64,000 nt of DNA from JAAYCI01 sp031551695 (GCA_031551695.1 JAVBNG010000001.1:67702-131701), one strand, 5' to 3'. Counted from the first letter of the stretch, positions 8,081 through 16,575 are shown. Notes: a model not told the origin generated them from the letters alone. Made by a program: numbers and translations.

Positions 8081-8824
8081 TCACCAGCTTTTGCGCAGGA
8101 ATTTGAAGCCCGTGTACCCGCGCCGGAAGTAAATATTCGAGTGCACCACAATCTCGTGGTCGTAGTTGTACACATAGTCGTCCATGGTAAGAACCGGTTC
8201 CGCCGGGGCGATTTGCAGCGCTTCGGCCAGCCAGGGCTCCGGCAAGGCGGCGTCCACCGTGGCCATGGTGTAGGCCATGGACGTGTTGCAGTATTTTTCC
8301 AGAAACTCGTAGTGGCTGGCGTCCCGCAGCACCAAAATGGAGTCACCCGCCAGCTTTGCATAGTTGCCGGAGATATGGTCGATGCAGTAGGCCATAGGCA
8401 CGTCGTCGGCGTAGAACACCTTCTCTACGTTGAGGTACGAGTCCTGCGCGGGAACAAAGGCGGGGTCCGCGTCGAACACAAAGCCCAGGCGCAGTGTTTC
8501 CACCCGCACGGTATAGCCGTCTTCGCGCAGCATGCGGAACAATTCCGGATTCACGTCCATGCGGGCGCGTTCCTTGGCAATTTTCGGGTTTGCGATGGTG
8601 CCGATGCTGCGCCGCCGGGTGACGATGCCCACTTCCTCTAGCGACATCAGCGCGTCGCGCAGCACATTGCGTGAAACGCCCAAACGCTGGGAAAGCTCGT
8701 CCTCGTTCGGCAGTTTGAAGGGCTTGCTGTCTTCCGAATTCTGGCAGATGATATCGATCAGTGCCCGCTTGGTTTTGTGTGAAAGCTCTTCGTTCTCCAC
8801 ACGCTTGATTTTGATATCGCTCAC
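8081..8824 (-). CDS. GntR-family (HutC/UTRA-type) transcriptional regulator
   Basis: 247 residues. The winged helix-turn-helix spans about residues 15-80 (KLPNEDELSQRLGVSRNVLR, then LEEVGIVTRRRSIGT). It is followed by a UTRA-like ligand domain (VEKVFYADDVPMAYCIDHI and the terminal MDDYVYNYDHEIVVHSNIYFRRGY, close to the UTRA consensus). The start is a GTG at 8824 with AAAGG ten bases before it. It heads the leftward mch-like operon and faces the SDR/Mch/dehydrogenase operon. A repeated CTTTGTAC-type motif near both divergent promoters and near the importer gene is its likely operator. The effector is probably a pathway metabolite (inference). Confidence 0.93.
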   Translation of the reverse strand: MSDIKIKRVENEELSHKTKRALIDIICQNSEDSKPFKLPNEDELSQRLGVSRNVLRDALMSLEEVGIVTRRRSIGTIANPKIAKERARMDVNPELFRMLREDGYTVRVETLRLGFVFDADPAFVPAQDSYLNVEKVFYADDVPMAYCIDHISGNYAKLAGDSILVLRDASHYEFLEKYCNTSMAYTMATVDAALPEPWLAEALQIAPAEPVLTMDDYVYNYDHEIVVHSNIYFRRGYTGFKFLRKSW

Positions 8825-8883
8825 CGCTCACAAACCTTTCCCTAAAAAATGGCCCGCCATGCGGGCGGGAGTTGCTTACCAGA

Positions 8884-8912
8884 ATATTACCATTTTGTTG
8901 GGCAATATACAA
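8884..8912 (-). promoter_or_regulatory. Sigma-A promoter of gntR-mch operon
   Basis: On the minus strand: TTGTAT, 17-base spacer, TAATAT. A CTTTGTAC half-site (8916-8923) abuts the -35 box and another, CTTTGTATCAC, lies at 8970-8980, which suggests autoregulation by the GntR protein. Confidence 0.75.
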
Positions 8913-9080
8913 GGACTTTGTACATCGCTTCCCGGGCTTCCGGGCAAGAACACGCATATTTTGGTGCGCCTTTGTATCACTTTAAACCTTGAAACACTGC
9001 ATGCCTCACGGGCGATGCTGTGGCAGGCGCCTGCTTGCCCGCTGCGGAAAGCGAAATTGCACAAAAAAAGAGCGTAGTTT

Positions 9081-9109
9081 TTGACATTTTGAATATTATG
9101 ACGTATTTA
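9081..9109 (+). promoter_or_regulatory. Possible upstream promoter of the SDR-Mch operon
   Basis: TTGACA, 17-base spacer, TATTTA in an AT-rich patch. Weaker at -10 than the promoter at 9147-9175; it may be a second start. Confidence 0.5.
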
Positions 9110-9146
9110 CGATAGTATATGCCGCAAAACGGCTGAATGGGCGGTA

Positions 9147-9175
9147 TTGACAAACGCATGGGAATGCCCGATAAT
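9147..9175 (+). promoter_or_regulatory. Sigma-A promoter of the SDR-Mch-dehydrogenase operon
   Basis: TTGACA, 17-base spacer, GATAAT. The predicted start near 9182 is followed at once by the palindromic site at 9187-9201, so a bound regulator would block transcription. Confidence 0.82.
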
Positions 9176-9186
9176 GTGCGTATGTA

Positions 9187-9201
9187 CTTTGTGGTACAAA
9201 G
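9187..9201. promoter_or_regulatory. Putative GntR operator
   Basis: CTTTGTGGTACAAAG has perfect 6-bp arms and a 3-base centre, immediately downstream of the main promoter. Related sites are at 17000-17014 (13 of 15 bases identical to its reverse complement), 8916, 8970, 16592 and 1671. Confidence 0.65.
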
Positions 9202-9288
9202 ACGCAAAGCGGTCTGTAATTGTAAAGATGAAACCGGGAGACGCACGAAGACGCGGTGGTTCTCACCAAAATACAAGGAGGGCACGAC

Positions 9289-10020
9289 ATGAGATTCGAC
9301 GGGAAAGTGGCGGTTATCACGGGCGCGGGGCAGGGCCTGGGCGCGGCCTATGCCGAGGCGTTTGCCAAGGAGGGTGCCAGCGCGGTGCTGATTGACCTGA
9401 ACCTAGAAAACGCCGAGGGCGTGGCAAAGCGCATCAACGAAGCCGGCGGCAAGGCCAAGGCCTACCAATGTGACATTGGCGACTACAACGCCGTGGACGC
9501 CTGCTTCAAGCAAATTCTGGCCGATTTCAAAGTGGTGGACATCCTGGTTAACAACGCGGCGTTCCACCGCGCGTGCAGCGTGGTAGACACCCCGCCGGAG
9601 CAGTGGGACGCGCAAATTCGCGTGAATTTGAACGGCACGTTCTATTGCACAAAGGCTGTTTTGCCCGGCATGCTGGCGCGGGAATACGGCAAGATCGTCA
9701 ACATCTCCTCCTCCGCCGCAAAGCTCTATTTCCCAGGGTTTGCGGCCTATTCGGCTTCCAAGGGCGGCGTGGTCAGCTTCACCAGCACCCTTTCCGAGGA
9801 AGTGAAAGAGAAAAACATCAACGTGAATGCCGTGTACCTGGGCATGATCTGTACCGAGTACACCCGCGAGCGCGCCGCCGAAAACGCCGCGGCTATCACC
9901 ATTCCGCTGGAGGACATGATGCAGGTGGAAGAGGTGGCCAAGGTGATTTTGTTCCTGGCCAGCGACGACGCGGCCCCCTTCATGGGCGCAGCGCTGGAAG
10001 TGTTCAAGAAAAAAGCGTAG
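9289..10020 (+). CDS. Short-chain dehydrogenase/reductase (SDR)
   Basis: 243 residues of a classical SDR. It has the nucleotide loop TGAGQGLGAAYA (TGxxxGxG), an acidic residue at the end of strand 2 (VLIDLN, pointing to NAD), NNAAFH, the catalytic Ser in NISSSAAK, and YSASKGG (YxxxK). The C-terminal substrate loop is followed by the usual LASDDAAPFMGAALEV. The ATG at 9289 is preceded by AAGGAGGG. It is the first gene of the rightward operon controlled from the GntR spacer. It probably oxidises a hydroxyl group to give a keto compound for the downstream 2-oxoacid dehydrogenase, which is inference. Confidence 0.93.
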   Translation: MRFDGKVAVITGAGQGLGAAYAEAFAKEGASAVLIDLNLENAEGVAKRINEAGGKAKAYQCDIGDYNAVDACFKQILADFKVVDILVNNAAFHRACSVVDTPPEQWDAQIRVNLNGTFYCTKAVLPGMLAREYGKIVNISSSAAKLYFPGFAAYSASKGGVVSFTSTLSEEVKEKNINVNAVYLGMICTEYTRERAAENAAAITIPLEDMMQVEEVAKVILFLASDDAAPFMGAALEVFKKKA

Positions 10021-10127
10021 GTTTTTTGGCGGAGTGCAAGCTTGGCTGGGTGCACACCGCGTCCGCTGGGGTACATGGGGCAAATACCCAGCCAACAATT
10101 AAATATGTCTATCTTCCCACAAGGAAA

Positions 10128-10254
10128 GGCTGCGGCTGGGGGTATCCCCTCCACGTATCGTCAGCCGCAAGACGAACGGCGAACAACGGCCTCATCGTTG
10201 TACGCTGGGCGTCGCGGAAGGTAGATAGGGTAGGGGATACCCCCAGCCGCAGCC
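10128..10254 (+). repeat. Family A hairpin repeat, copy A3, with 23-bp perfect outer arms
   Basis: The outer arms 10128-10150 and 10232-10254 are a perfect 23-bp inverted repeat. Inside are TATCGTCAGCCGCAAG, a core of ACAACG / CGTTGT, and GCGGAAGGTAGAT. It fills part of the 347-base gap between SDR and mch. A separate inverted repeat (TTGGCTGGGT at 10041 with ACCCAGCCAA at 10088) precedes it, and a C/A-rich unstructured stretch (10265-10340) leads to the mch ribosome site. Such a stable hairpin inside an operon could uncouple expression of SDR from the genes after it. Confidence 0.88.
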
Positions 10255-10367
10255 TGGGCGGCGAAGAACCCAATGTTAAACCCTAAACTTAAAACCCAAG
10301 CAAAACCCCAAGTCTAACTCAAACGATATTAAAGAAAATAACTAATAAAGGACAGAGGAGCATTCAT

Positions 10368-11327
10368 ATGATTAGCATCAACAAACGCGCCATGAAAGTG
10401 GTGCGCGAGATCATGGAAAACGCCGAAGACCTGCGCTGCAAAGTGGTGAAAATGGACTGCGGCGCCACCATCATCGACATGGGGCAGGAAGTGCCCGGCA
10501 GCTGGGAGGCCGGGCTCTTGTTCACCCGCGCCGACATCGGCGACCTCGGCATTTGCCAATACGGCACCTTCCCGCTGGACCAGCACTACAACTTCACTTC
10601 CATTGAAATGTTCATCGACCAGCCCCTTATCGCCTGCCTTGGCGCGCAAATTGCCGGCTGGAAGCTGGGCGACGGCGAGTACGCCACCATCGGCAGCGGC
10701 CCGGCGCGCGCTTTGGCCCACCACCCCAGCGACTGGTACTTTGAAATGACCGACTACAAAGACGAGTGGCACGAGGCCGTTTTGTGCGTGCAGGACATCA
10801 AATACCCCAGCGAAGACGTGGCCCTGGAAGTGGCCAAATGGTGCAAGGTGAAGCCGGAGGATCTGTATATCCTCACGTCCCCCTCGAACTGCATCGTGGC
10901 CAGCGTGCAGGTAAGCGCCCGCATGCTGGAGCAGACCTGCCACAAAATGTTTGAGAAAAAGTTTGACCCGAAGCAACTGGTGGAAATGCGCGGCCGCGCC
11001 CCGGTGGCCCCCTTCTGCAAGGACGAATTGAAAACCATGGGCCGCATCAACGACGCCCTCATCTACGGCTGCGAAGTGGAGCTGTGGGTGGATGCGGACG
11101 ACGAGGAAGTGAAACGCGTAACCCCGCAGCTGGTGGGCGTTACCAGCAGCCCCTGCTATGGCGAAAGCTTTGAAAAAATCTTCGTGGACGCCGGCAAGGA
11201 CTTTTTCTTCATCGACCACGATGTGCATTCCCTCGCCAAGGTGCAAATCCACAACATCCGCACGGGCTCGTCCTTCCGCGCGGGCGAAATCAACTACGAA
11301 GCGCTGAAACGCAGCTTTTTGGACTAA
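10368..11327 (+). CDS. mch: Methenyl-tetrahydromethanopterin cyclohydrolase (Mch) homologue
   Basis: 319 residues, the usual Mch length, alignable end to end. Features: MISINKRAMKVV, GATIIDMGQEVPGSWEAGLLFTR cut into IDMG and PGSWEAG motifs, FIDQPLIACLGAQIAGWKL, the family hallmark GSGPARALA (from Gly109), YILTSPSNCIVASVQVSARMLEQ with Arg185 and Glu188 at the catalytic positions known for archaeal Mch, and HNIRTGSSFRAGE near the end. Archaeal and methylotroph Mch convert methenyl-H4MPT to formyl-H4MPT. No other methanopterin C1 enzyme is in the window, and the neighbours are a 2-oxoacid dehydrogenase complex and an SDR, so the physiological ligand may be another pterin-like compound. GAGGAG precedes the ATG at 10368. 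Confidence 0.92.
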   Translation: MISINKRAMKVVREIMENAEDLRCKVVKMDCGATIIDMGQEVPGSWEAGLLFTRADIGDLGICQYGTFPLDQHYNFTSIEMFIDQPLIACLGAQIAGWKLGDGEYATIGSGPARALAHHPSDWYFEMTDYKDEWHEAVLCVQDIKYPSEDVALEVAKWCKVKPEDLYILTSPSNCIVASVQVSARMLEQTCHKMFEKKFDPKQLVEMRGRAPVAPFCKDELKTMGRINDALIYGCEVELWVDADDEEVKRVTPQLVGVTSSPCYGESFEKIFVDAGKDFFFIDHDVHSLAKVQIHNIRTGSSFRAGEINYEALKRSFLD

Positions 11328-11347
11328 GGCAAAAGGAGGCCGAAAAC

Positions 11348-12325
11348 ATGGCATTGAGCAAAGCAAGGCTGGTGAAGGTGTACAAGGACATGTACATGAT
11401 CCGCCGGTTTGAAGAAGTGATTGAAAAATACGCGGCCAACGGCACCATCCCCGGCTTCGTGCACCTGTCCATCGGGCAGGAGGCCTGCCAGGCGGGCGTG
11501 GTGGACGCGCTGAAAAAAACCGACTACAAATTCCCGGACCACCGCGGCCACGGCGCCATTGCCCTGTGCGGCACGGACCCGAAGCTGGTGATGGCCGAGA
11601 TTTTCTCCAAGGCCACCGGCATCAACGGCGGCCGCGGCGGCAGCATGCACGTGAACGATTTGGAATGCCGCAACATGGGCTTTAACGGCATCCAGGGCTC
11701 CACCATGGTAACGTGCCTTGGCACGGCCTTTGCCAGCCGTTACAACAAAACAGATGACGTGACCGCCGTGTTCTTCGGCGACGGCACCCTTGGCGAAGGC
11801 ACCTGCCACGAAAGCCTGAACCTGGCCGCCACGTGGAAGCTGCCCGTCATTTACTGCCTCATCAACAACCAGTACGCCATCTCCACCCACTACCACGAAG
11901 CCCACCCGCAAAAAGAGCTGAAAACCTGGGCCGAGGGATATGAAATTCCCAGCTACCGCATTGACGGCAACGACGTGGAGGCGGTGATCGCCGCCGTGGA
12001 AAAAGCCGCCGCCCGCGCCCGCAAGGGCGAAGGCCCCACCTTCCTTGAAATGATGAGCTACCGCTGGCAGGGCCATTTTGCCGGAGACCCCGCCGCCTAC
12101 CGCCCGGACGAGGAAGTGGCCGAGTGGAAAGCGAAGGACCCGGTGAAGAAGACCCGCGCCGACCTTGTGAAAAAACACAAGCTGAAAGAAAAAGAAGTGG
12201 CCGACATGGAAGCGAAAATAGACGCGGACATCGAGGACATGCTGCAATTTTCACTGGAAAGCCCGTCGCCCACAGTGGCGGACGCGCTGACCCATGTGTA
12301 CGCCGACAGGGAGGTGACGGTATGA
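11348..12325 (+). CDS. Thiamine-dependent 2-oxoacid/acetoin dehydrogenase E1 alpha subunit
   Basis: 325 residues. Family features: MYMIRRFEE, HLSIGQEACQAG, DHRGHG, GGRGGSMHV, and the thiamine diphosphate motif GDGTLGEGTCHESLN running to INN (residues about 144-174). With E1 beta, E2 and E3 it forms a complex that decarboxylates a 2-oxo acid (or cleaves acetoin) to an acyl-CoA and NADH. The subunit is short, as in AcoA-type enzymes. AAAGGAGG lies ahead of the ATG at 11348, 20 bases after mch, and the stop overlaps the E1 beta start (ATGA). Joint transcription with mch suggests that they share a substrate pathway. Confidence 0.92.
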   Translation: MALSKARLVKVYKDMYMIRRFEEVIEKYAANGTIPGFVHLSIGQEACQAGVVDALKKTDYKFPDHRGHGAIALCGTDPKLVMAEIFSKATGINGGRGGSMHVNDLECRNMGFNGIQGSTMVTCLGTAFASRYNKTDDVTAVFFGDGTLGEGTCHESLNLAATWKLPVIYCLINNQYAISTHYHEAHPQKELKTWAEGYEIPSYRIDGNDVEAVIAAVEKAAARARKGEGPTFLEMMSYRWQGHFAGDPAAYRPDEEVAEWKAKDPVKKTRADLVKKHKLKEKEVADMEAKIDADIEDMLQFSLESPSPTVADALTHVYADREVTV

Positions 12326-13299
12326 GCCGCCAGATAACCTACGCAAAAGCCATTAACGAGGCGCTGCACCAGAGCATGGAGCGCGACCCCGCCGTGTTCG
12401 TGCTGGGCGAGGACGTTGCCAAAATGGGCGGCGACTTCGGCATTACCCAGGGCATTTACCACAAGTGGCCGGACCGCATTTTCGACACCGCTTTGAGCGA
12501 AAGCGCCATCATGGGCCTTTCCAACGGCGCTGGCCTGTGCGGCCTGCGCCCGGTGCCGGAAATCATGTTCGCGGACTTTTTGGGCGTTTGCTTCGACCAG
12601 GTGGTGAACAACGCCGCGAAGCTGCGCTTCATGTTCGGCGGCAAGGCGGGCGCGCCAATTACGGTTCGCGCCGTACAGGGCGCGGGCATCCGCTGCGCGT
12701 ACCACCATTCCGCCTGCGTGGAAAGCTGGTTCATGAACACGCCGGGCCTCGTGGTGGTGTCGCCGTCGTCTCCGTACGAGGCGAAGGGTATGCTTACCGC
12801 CGCCATCCGCAACGACAACCCGGTGCTGTTTTTGGAGCACAAGATTTTGTACAACACCAAGGGCGAAGTGCCGGAAGAATACTACGAAATTCCGCTGTAC
12901 GAGGCGGAGATTGAACGCGAAGGCGGCGACGTGACTATCATTGGCCTGCAAACCACGCTGCCGCTGGCCCACGAGGCCGCTGATGCGCTTGCCGCCAAGG
13001 GTGTTTCTGCCGAGATCATCGATTTGCGCACCGTGGCCCCCTACGACAAAGAGACCCTGAAGGACTCCGTGGCCAAAACGGGCCGCCTCGTCATTGCCCA
13101 GGAAGGCCCGAAATGCGGCGGCTGGGCGGCGGAGCTTTCGGCCATGATTACGGAAGACCTGTTCGAATACCTGCGCGCGCCCATCAAGCGTGTCACCTCC
13201 ATGGACGTGCCCATCGCCTTTGCGCCGGTGCTGGAGGACTATGTGCTGCCGCAAACCAGCCAAATCGTGGTGGCCTGCGAAGAGCTGATGGAATTTTAA
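12322..13299 (+). CDS. 2-oxoacid/acetoin dehydrogenase E1 beta subunit
   Basis: 325 residues of the transketolase-like pyrimidine domain plus C-terminal domain. Features: YAKAINEALHQSM, VLGEDVAKMGGDFG, the thiamine-activating Glu region, FDTALSESAIMGLSNGAGL, and HHSACVESWFMNTPGLVVVSP. The C-terminal part starts near GGDVTIIGLQTTLPLA, with IDLRTVAPYD. The ATG at 12322 is within GGAGGTGACGGTATG and overlaps the E1 alpha stop by four bases, so the two subunits are translationally coupled in equal amounts. Acetoin dehydrogenase AcoB is the closest named type I can suggest. Confidence 0.92.
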   Translation: MSRQITYAKAINEALHQSMERDPAVFVLGEDVAKMGGDFGITQGIYHKWPDRIFDTALSESAIMGLSNGAGLCGLRPVPEIMFADFLGVCFDQVVNNAAKLRFMFGGKAGAPITVRAVQGAGIRCAYHHSACVESWFMNTPGLVVVSPSSPYEAKGMLTAAIRNDNPVLFLEHKILYNTKGEVPEEYYEIPLYEAEIEREGGDVTIIGLQTTLPLAHEAADALAAKGVSAEIIDLRTVAPYDKETLKDSVAKTGRLVIAQEGPKCGGWAAELSAMITEDLFEYLRAPIKRVTSMDVPIAFAPVLEDYVLPQTSQIVVACEELMEF

Positions 13300-13357
13300 A
13301 TTTGTGCCTAAGAGCAGCCGCCATTTCATGGCGACTGCTCTGGAAAGGAAGGCAAGC

Positions 13358-14686
13358 ATGCCGGTAACGATCATCATGCCCAAATTCGGCCTTTCGATGG
13401 AGGAGGGCACCATCGGCGAATGGTTCGTGAAAGAGGGCGACGCCGTGAAGGCGGGCCAGCCCATTGCGAACGTGAGCAGTGAAAAGCTGAACAACGAGGC
13501 CACCGCCCCACAGGACGGCGTGGTGGCAAAGCTGCTGCTGGGCGAGGGGGACACCCTGCCCTGCGGCGAGCCCATCGCCATTTTGGCGGTGAATGGGGAG
13601 AGTGTGGACGCCAGCGGCGTAAGCGCCGCTGGCAACGGCGTTGCGGCGGCGGCGGAAAAAGCGGTGCCTTCCCCTGCGGCCGTTGCCCCGGCTGCATCTT
13701 CTGCACAAGTTGCCCCGGCGGTGGCACAGTCACAGCAGGGAACTGCCCCGGCGCAGCCGGTCAAAATCACCCCCCGCGCCAAAAAAATTGCCGAGGCCAA
13801 GGGCCTCAGCTACGCCCACATCGTGGGCACGGGCCGCCACGGCTTTATCACCATCGAGGATTTGAAGCGCGAAGGCCGCCCGGCCGGGGCCGGCGCGCAG
13901 GTTGCAGCCGTCGCGCCTGCAGCACAAGCGCCCGCGGTGCAGCCACAATACGCCGCGCCCCATCCCACGCCGCTTCCTGTGGCGTATACGCCCGCTGCCG
14001 AAAACCAGCAGCCGATGGCAATGACGCCGATGCAGAAGGCCGTTTCGAACGGCATGATGCAAAGCCTCGCCGGTGCCGCGCAGGTCACCATCATGACGGA
14101 GGCCAATGTGCAGCCGCTGATGGACACCTACGAGGGCCTGAAGGGCAAGTACAACGCCGCGGGCGTGAAGCTTTCCGTCACCGCCATGCTGGTGAAAGCT
14201 GTTGCCATGGCGCTGGAAAACCACCCCGCCGTACGCCGCCGCCAGGTGGACGACAGCCACATCGTGCAGATGGAAGGCATCGACATCGGCATCGCCGTGG
14301 ACGTGCCGGACGGGCTGATCGTGCCAGTCATCCGCGCGGCAAATTTGAAGGATTTGCGCGCCATCTGCCTGGAACTGGCTGACCTTGCCGCCCGCGCCAA
14401 AACCGGCGCGCTGGTGGAGAGCGAAATGGGCGGCGCCGTCATCACCGTGTCCAACCTCGGCATGTTCGGCATTACCTATTTCACCCCGGTGCTGAACACG
14501 CCGGAGCCGTGCCTGCTCGGCGTGGGTGCCATCACGCAGAAGCCCGTCATCAAAAACGGCGGCATTTTTACGATGAGTGCCATGAACCTCAGCCTTACCC
14601 ATGACCACCGCACCGTGAACGGCGCGCCCGCAGCCCGCTTCCTGCAGGAAATGGTGGCCAATCTGTGCGATTTCCGCTGGGTGTAA
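13358..14686 (+). CDS. Dihydrolipoamide acyltransferase E2
   Basis: 442 residues. One N-terminal lipoyl domain (residues 1-80, lipoyl Lys43 in SSEKLNNEA), an Ala/Pro/Val-rich linker, an E3/E1-binding domain (about 136-171, TPRAKKIAEAKGL to GRHGFITIEDL), a second linker, and the catalytic CAT domain from about 230. The active-site motif is HRTVNG (His417 to Gly422): the usual Asp of HxxxDG is Asn421, a change present in some E2 enzymes. The ATG at 13358 follows GGAAAGGAAGG. It transfers the acyl group from lipoate to CoA within the complex. Confidence 0.93.
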   Translation: MPVTIIMPKFGLSMEEGTIGEWFVKEGDAVKAGQPIANVSSEKLNNEATAPQDGVVAKLLLGEGDTLPCGEPIAILAVNGESVDASGVSAAGNGVAAAAEKAVPSPAAVAPAASSAQVAPAVAQSQQGTAPAQPVKITPRAKKIAEAKGLSYAHIVGTGRHGFITIEDLKREGRPAGAGAQVAAVAPAAQAPAVQPQYAAPHPTPLPVAYTPAAENQQPMAMTPMQKAVSNGMMQSLAGAAQVTIMTEANVQPLMDTYEGLKGKYNAAGVKLSVTAMLVKAVAMALENHPAVRRRQVDDSHIVQMEGIDIGIAVDVPDGLIVPVIRAANLKDLRAICLELADLAARAKTGALVESEMGGAVITVSNLGMFGITYFTPVLNTPEPCLLGVGAITQKPVIKNGGIFTMSAMNLSLTHDHRTVNGAPAARFLQEMVANLCDFRWV

Positions 14687-14721
14687 GAAAACTGATTTGC
14701 ATCCGGCGTGGAGGGACAACT

Positions 14722-16125
14722 ATGTTTGATTTGATCGTCATCGGCGCGGGGCCCGGCGGCTATGTGGCCGCCATCCGCGCGGCGCAGTTGGGCATGAAAA
14801 CACTGGTGGTGGAAAAAGACGCCCCCGGCGGCACCTGCCTGAATGTGGGCTGCATCCCCACCAAAACTTTGTACAAGGACGCCCAGGTGGTGGGCTATTT
14901 CCAGCACGCGGAAGAGTATGGCGTCAAGCCCGAAGGTGGATTTTCCATCGACCTTGACCTTGTGCAAAAGCGCAAGGCCAAGGTGGTGGAACAGCTTGTG
15001 GGCGGCGTGGCGGGCCTGTTTACCGCAAACGGCGTGGAATACGTGCAGGGCATGGCAAAATTCACCGCCCAAAATGCCGTCGAGGTGAAAACCGCGGACG
15101 GCAAAACCCAAAGTCACACGGCGAAGCGCATCCTCATCGCCAGCGGCAGCAAAAGCGCCATGCCGCCGGTGCCGGGCCTCGATTTGCCCGGCGTCATCAC
15201 CAGCACCGAGGCGTTGAGCCTGACAAAGCTGCCGAAGCATATGGTCATTATCGGCGGCGGCGTCATCGGCATCGAGTTCGCGGGTATTTACCGCGCCTTC
15301 GGCAGCGAGGTGACCGTCATCGAGTTCATGCCCTCCATTTTGCCCACCATGGACGCGGAACTGGCCAAACGCCTGCGCCCGTCCCTTTCTAAGCGCGGCG
15401 TGAAGCTGATGGTGGACTCGAAAGTGGAACAATGCGAAAAAACGAAGGACGGCCTGCGCCTGTCCGTGGCGGCAAAGGGCAAAACAGAAACCATCGACTG
15501 TGACTGCGTGCTGGTCTCCACCGGGCGCACCTGCCTGACGGAGGGTTTGAACCTGGAAGCGGCGGGCGTGCGGTTCGGGCGCGGCATTCCCGTGGACGAA
15601 AACTACGAGACCAATGTGAAAGGCATCTACGCCGTGGGCGACGTGACGGGCCGGGTGATGCTGGCCCACGTGGCGTCCGCCGAGGGCGTTGCCTGCGTGG
15701 AGCGCATGGCCGGCGGAAAAACCGCCGTGGACTATGATAAAATCCCCGCCGCGGTGTTCACCTTCCCGGAAATTGCAAGTGTTGGTTTCACCGAAGAACA
15801 ACAGAAAGAAAAAGGCATTGCCTTCGCCGTGGGCAAAAGCAATTTTTCCGCCAACGGCAAAGCCATGACCATGAACGACACCGACGGCTTTGTGAAGGTG
15901 CTGGCAAGCGAGGATTTGCAAACCATTTTGGGCGTGCATATCATCGGGCCGAACGCAAGCGATCTCATCACCGAGGCCGTGGCCGCCATGCATGCAGAGC
16001 TTACCGTGGAGGAGACCGCCGCCATGATGCACGGCCATCCCACGCTTAGCGAGGTGTTTATGGAAGCGGTGGAAGGCTTACTCGGCAAGGCCATCCATGC
16101 GGCGCCCGCCAAAAAGAAGCCGTAA
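14722..16125 (+). CDS. lpdA: Dihydrolipoamide dehydrogenase E3
   Basis: 467 residues. FAD-binding GAGPGG (residues 8-13), redox disulfide GGTCLNVGCIPTK (Cys39 and Cys44), NAD-binding GGGVIGIEFAGIY, the second FAD motif YAVGDVTGRVMLAHVASAEG, and the C-terminal dimer-domain HGHPTLSE with the catalytic His. It reoxidises dihydrolipoate with NAD. No fused lipoyl domain is present. The ATG at 14722 follows GGAGGGACAACT, 35 bases after E2, as the last catalytic subunit gene of the complex. Confidence 0.95.
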   Translation: MFDLIVIGAGPGGYVAAIRAAQLGMKTLVVEKDAPGGTCLNVGCIPTKTLYKDAQVVGYFQHAEEYGVKPEGGFSIDLDLVQKRKAKVVEQLVGGVAGLFTANGVEYVQGMAKFTAQNAVEVKTADGKTQSHTAKRILIASGSKSAMPPVPGLDLPGVITSTEALSLTKLPKHMVIIGGGVIGIEFAGIYRAFGSEVTVIEFMPSILPTMDAELAKRLRPSLSKRGVKLMVDSKVEQCEKTKDGLRLSVAAKGKTETIDCDCVLVSTGRTCLTEGLNLEAAGVRFGRGIPVDENYETNVKGIYAVGDVTGRVMLAHVASAEGVACVERMAGGKTAVDYDKIPAAVFTFPEIASVGFTEEQQKEKGIAFAVGKSNFSANGKAMTMNDTDGFVKVLASEDLQTILGVHIIGPNASDLITEAVAAMHAELTVEETAAMMHGHPTLSEVFMEAVEGLLGKAIHAAPAKKKP

Positions 16126-16156
16126 AAAGAGCCTGAAAGAAAAGGGGAGACCACCT

Positions 16157-16510
16157 ATGGAAGTGAAATGCACGCGGTTCGACCCGCCCCGGTTCATCGA
16201 AGAGCTCACCTTTTGGGTGAAGCCGGAACTGATTGACCAGTACATCGAGTTGGACAGCCAATTGTGGGTGCCCGCCCTGTGCACGCGGCAGGGTTTTTTG
16301 GGCAGCGAGGTATGGCTGGGCGAAGAGGGCACCGGCGAAATCACAATGCTGTACTTTTGGGAAACATACGAGGATTTTGCCGGCCTTGACGAAGTGTGGC
16401 AAAACGACCTGAAAGACAAAACGAACGCGGCCATGGGCGAGGGGAACATGCGCTTCATTGGCCAAATGGAAAAAAGCCAAAAGAAATTTAAGGCGCGGGA
16501 ATATCGCTGA
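16157..16510 (+). CDS. Small antibiotic-biosynthesis-monooxygenase-fold (dimeric alpha/beta barrel) protein
   Basis: 117 residues. I recognise the ABM/TIGR03792-type pattern: ELTFWVKPELIDQYIELDSQLW, TRQGFLGSEVWLGE, ITMLYFWETYEDFAGL. The family includes cofactor-free monooxygenases and many proteins of unknown role. The ATG at 16157 has AAAGGGGAGA upstream, 31 bases after E3, so it ends the operon. A role in oxidising or binding a pathway intermediate is only suggested by position. The remote N-terminal extension to 16097 lies inside the E3 gene and is rejected. Confidence 0.75.
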   Translation: MEVKCTRFDPPRFIEELTFWVKPELIDQYIELDSQLWVPALCTRQGFLGSEVWLGEEGTGEITMLYFWETYEDFAGLDEVWQNDLKDKTNAAMGEGNMRFIGQMEKSQKKFKAREYR

Positions 16511-16561
16511 CCCCGCCGCCCGTTTGTGCCGCTTTCAAAAGCAGGTGCTCTGCCACCGAAA

Positions 16562-16575
16562 TGTAAGCGGTTACA
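16562..16575. promoter_or_regulatory. Imperfect LacI-type operator
   Basis: TGTAAGCGGTTACA differs by one base from the perfect operators at 551 and 1777. It suggests that the importer belongs to the same LacI regulon. It lies about 500 bases before the lipoprotein gene, upstream of the mapped promoter, so its effect is uncertain. Confidence 0.55.

Noticed and set aside
10265..10320. Telomere-like AAACCCTAAAC stretch
   Set aside because: Only one unit; it is an unstructured C/A-rich leader before the mch ribosome site, not a tandem array.
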